Shown: in pieces, positions 60,488-64,000 of the stretch | How the letters are laid out: each line of letters starts with the position of its first letter | Numbering within the stretch: the stretch's first letter is position 1 | Source: Clostridiales bacterium UBA3758 | Lineage (GTDB): Bacteria > Bacillota > Clostridia > Oscillospirales > Oscillospiraceae | Reading direction: 5' to 3' | Assembly: GCA_002371675.1 (NCBI GenBank) | Contig: DFGE01000002.1 | Coordinates: 1 to 64,000, forward strand | Length of the DNA: 64,000 nt | The notes under the pieces: model-generated | Databases searched by the model: none | Seen by the model: the letters and a program-made list of their open reading frames with translations, nothing else | What the model was told of the DNA's origin: nothing | Position numbers and translations under genes: made by a program

Positions 60488-61106
60488 TGTCTTGATCGTG
60501 GACGATCAGATCGTACCACGTCAACTGTTCGAAAACATCATCCGCACATCGGAACAATACCGTGTTGCCGCAGCCATCGACACAGCCAAAATCGCCGATG
60601 TGTATTGTTCCAGAGGCAATATCGATCTTGTCCTGATGGACGTGGTGATGAACGATGGATCCAATGGACTGGATGCCGCAGCAAGGATCAAGCAGTCCTA
60701 TCCGAAAATCAAGGTGATTATCGTCACATCCCTCCCGGACACGCTGTTTCTCGAGCGGGCAAGGAAGATCGGCGTGGATTCCTTCTGGTACAAGGAGGTT
60801 CAGTCCCTTCCCATGCTGGAGGTCATGGACCGTACCATGGCCGGAGAACACATTTTCCCGGATGCCCCGCCCGTAAGCAGGCTTGGCATGGCGATGAGCA
60901 CGGATTTTACGGACCGTGAGCTGGAGATCCTGCGCCTACTGGCGGAGGGACTAACGGACAGAGAAATCGCAGAAGCTGTTTTTTTGAGCGTAACCACCGT
61001 CCGTTACCATGTGAACAACCTGATCAGTAAAACCGGTCTAAGTTCCCGGACGGAGCTGGCGGTAAACGCCGTCCAAAGTGGCATCACGACGCCGGGCATC
61101 AAATAA
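60474..61106 (+). CDS. LuxR/NarL-type response regulator (module B)
   Basis: 210 residues. Receiver domain with VLIVDDQ, Asp in LVLMDVVMNDG (about 56) and DSFWYKE, and a C-terminal LuxR-type HTH with FTDRELEILRLLAEGLTDRE and TVRYHVNNLISKTGLSSRT. AAGGAGGT is five bases before ATG. It is followed by a terminator and then the surface-protein gene with its own promoter, so the surface gene is a likely target. Confidence 0.92.
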   Translation: MSCYNVLIVDDQIVPRQLFENIIRTSEQYRVAAAIDTAKIADVYCSRGNIDLVLMDVVMNDGSNGLDAAARIKQSYPKIKVIIVTSLPDTLFLERARKIGVDSFWYKEVQSLPMLEVMDRTMAGEHIFPDAPPVSRLGMAMSTDFTDRELEILRLLAEGLTDREIAEAVFLSVTTVRYHVNNLISKTGLSSRTELAVNAVQSGITTPGIK

Positions 61107-61121
61107 TTTCCGGTTTTCTTC

Positions 61122-61150
61122 GGCAGCGCATATCGCGCTGCCTATTTTTT
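61122..61150 (+). terminator. Terminator of the module B regulatory operon
   Basis: GGCAGCGC/GCGCTGCC with a five-base loop, followed by TATTTTTTT. Confidence 0.88.
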
Positions 61151-61167
61151 TGAAAAGACTATCATTT

Positions 61168-61202
61168 TTGAGGGGGCGCGGCCAAAAGGAAGCCGTTATA
61201 CT
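61168..61202 (+). promoter_or_regulatory. Candidate regulator-dependent promoter of the module B surface gene
   Basis: TTGAGGGGG at 61168 and TATACT at 61197-61202, with 23 bases between TTGAGG and the -10, the same as at 57518-57552. Confidence 0.5.
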
Positions 61203-61279
61203 TGTGATATATGATAGGGAGAATGGAAAAACTATGTGCTTTTCCGTTCCTGATGATTTATGGAAAGAAAGGAGGATTT

Positions 61280-63727
61280 ATGAGAATTAAGAAATTGCTT
61301 GCTATCCTCCTGTGTTTTATGCTGATCCGTTCGACCCTGCCCGTTACGGTTCTGGCTGACGAGGGAAATGCCCCGGAGATTACGACGGCGGACCAGAAGC
61401 CAAGTTCGGAGACCCCCGAAGATGAGCCGGAAGCGCCGGGTGATAAGGAAGAACCTCAACCAGAGCAGGGCGAGGAAAAAATCCAGCCGGTTACATACAC
61501 TGTCCTCTTCAAGATGAACGGCCACGGTGCAGAGTTGGAAGATGTGACGGTACAGGACGGCGCAGCCCTTACCGAGCCGGAAAGGCCGACGGAGGACGGC
61601 TACACCTTTGAGGGCTGGTATTCTGACGAGGAATGCACCCTACTCTACGATTTTAACATCCCGGTTTCCGGGGACCTGACTCTCTATGCCAAGTGGACAG
61701 AGGTGTTCGAGGAGGATTTGGAACATTCAGAGGAACCGCCCGCTGACGAACCGGAATCAGAAACGCCGGGCGATGAGGAAGAACCTCAGCAGGAACCGAA
61801 AAAGGATTCCCAGCCGGGTACATACACCATCCGTTTCAAGATGAACGGCCATGGCACGGAGCTGGAGGATGTGACGGTACAGGACGGCGCAGCCCTTACC
61901 GAGCCGGAAAAACCGACGGAGGACGGCTACACCTTTGAGGGCTGGTATTCTGACGAGGAATGCACTCTGCTCTACGATTTTAACATCCCGGTTTCCTGGA
62001 ACCTGACTCTCTATGCCAAGTGGACGGAGGCAGAACAGCCCGAGGAAGTGCCGGTGACAGAATCGCCTGCAGAAAAGCCGGAGCCGAGCGAAGAAGAGCC
62101 CGAACCCGAGTTCGAGGAACAGGATCCCGGGCCGATGCGATCCACTGCAACGGCGCTGACTGATCATTTCAATATCGAGGTCAGGGGCAACAGCCCGGCC
62201 TTCTCTGCAGACAGCTTCACGCTTTACGCCAACAACCACTTAGAGACTTCTGACTTCTCCTATGTGTTCACCACGGAAACGATGGTCAGTCTGGGTATCG
62301 AACTGGAAGTCTACAACGAATACTCCGAATCCTATGAGGAGGACAGCACAGACCGGGTCTGGGTGAAGCTGTTTCTGAATTACGATCTGAACACGGAAAC
62401 GGTCACCGTCAACACGGAAGCACACGGCATTCCGCAGGAGATTCTGGACGGTAACGTCCTTGCCGGCCGCGTCAGCGTCAACACCACGATCCCTGCCCTG
62501 CGGGAAGCCTTTACCGCCATCGGCAACCCCCATCCGGAGATTTTCCATATCAAGCTGACGGTGGAGTCCTCGTATCCGGACGGACACGAGCACGCCAGAT
62601 GGAATATTGACTACAACGAGCTGACGCTCCGGGACGTTCATGTTCCCATGGAGGAGTTCTGGTCCTCCATCGACTACGATTCCTTTACTCTGACAACGCC
62701 CATGACGCCGACATTGGATCTGCCGGTGGAAGCCCCTGCCATCGTCTCGCTGTCTGCCGATTGGTATACGTTTTTCTATACCATGGGCAATATCGAAGGC
62801 GAGGACGATAATGGCAGCATTCTCCCCGACCCCGTCGCCCCCATTGAAGGCGATGGTGAAAGTGTGCTTGAATATCTGTGGCCGAACTGGAATCTGGATT
62901 CCGACCCGATTCCGGAACGCTTCGCCCGGTATTTCGGAAGCGGAGCCAACGTCTGGGTCGTCGGTCCGGTGAACGACAATCACGCAGTACGCGGCCCGGA
63001 AAACTTCATTTACGGCATGGCGGCCAACAAGCTGTCCCTGTCCGGGACGACGCTGGAGGAGCTGTCGGTCAGCCTGTACAGCTTCATGAACAGTTCCAAC
63101 CGCACCTACTTCAACAGCCTTCCCGGCTTGTCCAGCGACTCCTGGCTTGGGTATTACACATACGATGAAGTCAGCGAGATGGAGGATTTTGAGGGCTACT
63201 GGTACGAACTGCTCGCCATGGCCGACTGCATCCTCACCGTCACCTACAGCGACGGCGTGGTCTATACGGTGGACCTCTCCTTCATCCGGGGCAACGAGGA
63301 TCGGCAGTTCCACGTGGTGGGCGATCCCATCGAGGTGCCCATCGTCGTACCGGATTACGCGCTGGTCGTTCCGGAGAATCAGGAGATCGCCTACGGGGAG
63401 ACCGAAAGCCGTCTGGGCTTCGCCACGCTGGAGATGGGCGAGGACTTCCCGGAGAACGGGCAGGTTGTCGTCACTGTGACCAGAGACGCGGGGTTTATCC
63501 ACATGGACGGTCGACCGGAAACGATCCCCTTCCTCCTGGCCGGATGGGGTTTTGAGGAGAAGTTTCTGGAGGGCACGCTGAACGACAGGACATCCTTCAT
63601 CCTCAGCCCCCAAGGGCTGACGAGCTTCCCGCTGGCGATTTACGTGACACAGGATGCCTGGGAGCTTGCACCGCCCGGCTGGTATGCGGCTAAGATCACA
63701 TTCACATCACGTTACGAGGTCCCTTAA
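61280..63727 (+). CDS. Secreted surface protein with two InlB-type repeats (module B)
   Basis: 815 residues from ATG 61280, with AAGGAGG four bases upstream. A signal peptide (about 1-26) is followed by a Pro/Glu linker and two InlB-type repeats (about 72-140 and 180-250; GYTFEGWYSDEECTLLYDFN in both), separated by a second acidic linker. The larger C-terminal part (about 290-815) is beta-rich and not recognised. Unlike the module A protein it has no sorting signal, so it is secreted or held by another means, perhaps with the membrane protein encoded 11 bases downstream. Confidence 0.82.
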   Translation: MRIKKLLAILLCFMLIRSTLPVTVLADEGNAPEITTADQKPSSETPEDEPEAPGDKEEPQPEQGEEKIQPVTYTVLFKMNGHGAELEDVTVQDGAALTEPERPTEDGYTFEGWYSDEECTLLYDFNIPVSGDLTLYAKWTEVFEEDLEHSEEPPADEPESETPGDEEEPQQEPKKDSQPGTYTIRFKMNGHGTELEDVTVQDGAALTEPEKPTEDGYTFEGWYSDEECTLLYDFNIPVSWNLTLYAKWTEAEQPEEVPVTESPAEKPEPSEEEPEPEFEEQDPGPMRSTATALTDHFNIEVRGNSPAFSADSFTLYANNHLETSDFSYVFTTETMVSLGIELEVYNEYSESYEEDSTDRVWVKLFLNYDLNTETVTVNTEAHGIPQEILDGNVLAGRVSVNTTIPALREAFTAIGNPHPEIFHIKLTVESSYPDGHEHARWNIDYNELTLRDVHVPMEEFWSSIDYDSFTLTTPMTPTLDLPVEAPAIVSLSADWYTFFYTMGNIEGEDDNGSILPDPVAPIEGDGESVLEYLWPNWNLDSDPIPERFARYFGSGANVWVVGPVNDNHAVRGPENFIYGMAANKLSLSGTTLEELSVSLYSFMNSSNRTYFNSLPGLSSDSWLGYYTYDEVSEMEDFEGYWYELLAMADCILTVTYSDGVVYTVDLSFIRGNEDRQFHVVGDPIEVPIVVPDYALVVPENQEIAYGETESRLGFATLEMGEDFPENGQVVVTVTRDAGFIHMDGRPETIPFLLAGWGFEEKFLEGTLNDRTSFILSPQGLTSFPLAIYVTQDAWELAPPGWYAAKITFTSRYEVP
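61500..62030 (+). repeat. 327-bp repeat encoding the two InlB-type repeats
   Basis: GATGTGACGGTACAGGACGG occurs at 61541 and 61868 with an almost identical surrounding 200 bases. The period of 327 bases equals 109 codons. Confidence 0.85.
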
Positions 63728-63738
63728 GGAGGTGAGTT

Positions 63739-64000
63739 ATGACGAAGGAACCGGAAAAGAAAAAGCGCAGAAAAGTCCTGATCCCCATTATTATCTCAGT
63801 TCTGTGCCTGGCCCTGGTCGCCTCCGGCGTCACCATTGGGTATCTTCTGAAGGAGCGGCAGGAGCAGTCGAAGCCGCCGGTCTACGGTGTGGACGGTAAG
63901 CCGGTGGACGGGCCTGTGGAGAAAAACCGGGGCACCATCAGCGCGCCGGGCTATGAGATGCTGGAGCTCAAGGCCAACACCGCCGCCCAAGGCTTCGCCC
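63739..64000 (+). CDS. Single-pass membrane protein, 3' end beyond the window
   Basis: 87 residues are visible. A basic N-terminus (MTKEPEKKKRRK), one membrane helix (about 13-36) and an extracellular start with PVYGVDGKPVDGPVEKN. AAGGAGG lies seven bases before ATG, 11 bases after the surface-protein stop, so the two are co-transcribed. The product could anchor or present the secreted protein. It is incomplete and not identifiable. Confidence 0.7.
   Translation, partial: MTKEPEKKKRRKVLIPIIISVLCLALVASGVTIGYLLKERQEQSKPPVYGVDGKPVDGPVEKNRGTISAPGYEMLELKANTAAQGFA

Overview
The window looks like a chromosomal segment of a spore-forming, gut-type Clostridia bacterium, most likely in the Oscillospiraceae. 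The left third is GC-rich and holds yabP-yabQ-divIC-yabR in the Bacillus/Clostridium sporulation-division order, a CoA-transferase of the kind used in short-chain acid fermentation, an FMN-riboswitch-controlled ribU and many Gram-positive lipoproteins. Genus cannot be fixed from sequence alone. No rRNA, CRISPR array, intact prophage, transposase or integrase gene is visible. The only tRNA is a tRNA-Leu(CAG) at the left edge.

Region 1 (1-18.5 kb) is core genome: phosphodiester glycosidase, an acidic-repeat membrane protein, an LRR lipoprotein, yabP/yabQ/divIC/yabR, a CoA-transferase, an LCP cell-wall ligase, pgi, a cytidylate-kinase-like protein, ribU, an SLOG protein, a HAD phosphatase, a truncated P-loop protein, a DnaJ/DUF5685/zinc-ribbon operon, ddl and an RluA-type pseudouridine synthase. 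Intergenic spaces carry palindromic repeats, including a probable 225-bp MITE at 10433-10657 with a partial inverted copy at 14274-14410 and a 63-bp tandem repeat at 4376-4574.

Region 2 (18.5-37.2 kb) is accessory. It is bounded by 25-bp direct repeats resembling a tRNA 3' end (18650 and 37142). It also contains a 362-bp duplicate of the 3' end of the pseudouridine synthase gene (18178 and 32744), which suggests an old integration with loss of the integrase. Inside, on the minus strand, are an RCC1/TPR membrane protein, a HAD-DUF3089 fusion, a VanX-like dipeptidase, several lipoproteins and a small protein with a double-glycine leader. Upstream lies an HTH/histidine kinase/SARP-type regulator operon. 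The promoter in front of the double-glycine protein has the spacing of a SARP operator. An ECF sigma / membrane protein / solute-binding lipoprotein operon follows on the plus strand.

Region 3 (37.6-46.1 kb) is a defence operon: DUF4143 ATPase, two-TM coiled-coil protein, type III Mod methyltransferase, a fused AAA-DUF4435 protein resembling a single-chain PARIS (AriA+AriB) effector, and type III Res. The PARIS-like gene lies between mod and res and is AT-rich compared with them.

Region 4 (46.1-64 kb) is devoted to the cell surface. It has a class B sortase, its probable substrate (a 2121-residue secreted repeat protein ending in an SPRTG sorting signal) and two parallel sensory modules that diverge from about 57.5 kb. 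Each module has a 7TM protein with a degenerate kinase core (Tyr where the phospho-acceptor His should be, no N-box), a separate PAS/HisKA_3-like kinase and a LuxR-type response regulator. Each regulator sits next to a large InlB-repeat surface protein, and one is translationally coupled to it. This paired pseudokinase/kinase layout and the PARIS-in-type-III operon are the most interesting candidates for under-described systems.
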